Below, piece by piece: positions 63,525 through 64,000 of a stretch of 64,000 nt of DNA. The first letter of the stretch is position 1. Each line of letters begins with the position of its first letter. A program made the position numbers and the translations under genes. The stretch spans positions 29,356,584 to 29,420,583 of the forward strand of contig CM019719.1 of assembly GCA_009760885.1 (NCBI GenBank). Direction: 5' to 3'. Origin of the DNA: Achatina immaculata. Its lineage: Eukaryota > Mollusca > Gastropoda > Stylommatophora > Achatinidae. Below the pieces are notes generated by a model that saw only the letters and a program-made list of their open reading frames with translations, was not told the origin of the DNA and did not search any database.

Positions 63525-64000
63525 TCAAGTGCCATGCCGCATGGCATACGCATTTATTTCTCTCCACAATTCCCTGTCTTTAGACTTGATTATGAGATCC
63601 GCCGGTGACTTTCTTCCTAGCCACACTGACAGCCCATTCAGTAACTTCTCTCTCTGTGTCTTCCTCTGTTTCTTCTTCCTTCTATTTTTCCAGTTGCCAC
63701 AGTGTGTTCCAATTTTCCTCTTGTCAGGAAATGTCCTATAAATCTCGGTTGTCTGCCTCTGATCTTTGCTATAATTTGATTTTTAACTCCAGCCTCTCTT
63801 AAGACTTATTCACTGATTTTCTTGGCTGTCCATGGTACCTTCAACATCCTTCTTATAAACCACATCTCCATGGCCTCCATTTCTTGCTGTACTATCTTAT
63901 TCATAGACCATGCTTCACACCCATAAAACAAAATTGGCTCGATGTAACATTTAAGTACTCTGAATCTTGTTTCATTGATGTGGATCTGTTGCACAAGATG
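63525..64000 (-). mobile_element. RTE-type LINE, family 1 relative, cut by window end
   Basis: Minus-strand frame with [40 protein letters not shown], a stop, then RQPRFIGHFL-type and GKIEGRRNRGR text in decayed frames down to GTGCCATGCCGCATGGCATACG. It is more diverged than the 13 and 39.5 kb copies and lacks a clear (ATG)n tail. It continues past 64000. Confidence 0.85.

Overview
This is a eukaryotic, invertebrate-type genomic window: AT-rich, intron-bearing, crowded with minisatellites and with non-LTR retroelement debris on both strands. No bacterial operons, rRNA genes or intact tRNA genes were seen. The mix of a secreted GH18 chitinase, many RTE-type LINE remnants, an I/Nimb-type LINE with RNase H, a Penelope-like element with GIY-YIG endonuclease and tRNA-derived SINEs fits a mollusc, probably a gastropod. 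That placement is an inference, not a proof.

Host genes. The one well-supported gene is a GH18 chitinase on the minus strand. Eight coding exons (38637 down to 22303) join with matching phases and GT-AG borders into 1206 nt, a 401-residue secreted enzyme with a signal peptide, GGWN, DxDWE, YDLHG and C-terminal W motifs and no chitin-binding domain. A possible untranslated first exon lies near 41.4 kb. A second minus-strand gene is represented only by its last two exons (56795-56713 and 54618-54508); I do not recognise its product. A 77-bp exon-like segment on the plus strand at 5977-6053 is tentative.

Layout. 1-2.9 kb: a 50-bp minisatellite split by a Penelope-like element. 3-11 kb: LINE tails, RTE remnants and a SINE. 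11.2-12 kb: a 43-bp minisatellite. 12.8-15.1 kb: an RTE copy with 15-bp target duplications nested in an older RTE. 16-22.3 kb: an L1/Tx1-like remnant and large GA and ACT simple arrays. 22.3-38.6 kb: the chitinase gene; nearly every long intron carries its own unrelated minisatellite plus retroelement or MITE insertions. 39-46 kb: repeats, including a second RTE copy with 12-bp target duplications. 46.2-47.5 kb: about 49 copies of a 27-bp unit in which a splice-acceptor-like sequence abuts a splice-donor-like sequence. 48-54.3 kb: SINEs and more minisatellites. 54.5-56.8 kb: the 3' end of the second gene, whose last intron contains a 43-bp array built from its own exon end plus 5' splice site. 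57.1-58.5 kb: a LINE 3' end split by a TTAA-flanked MITE. 58.5-62.5 kb: a nearly full-length but broken I/Nimb-type LINE. 63.5-64 kb: another RTE running off the window.

The main themes are (a) minisatellites that carry or copy splice-site sequences, (b) retroelements that sit inside minisatellite arrays, and (c) LINE coding sequence that has itself become, or been invaded by, tandem repeat.
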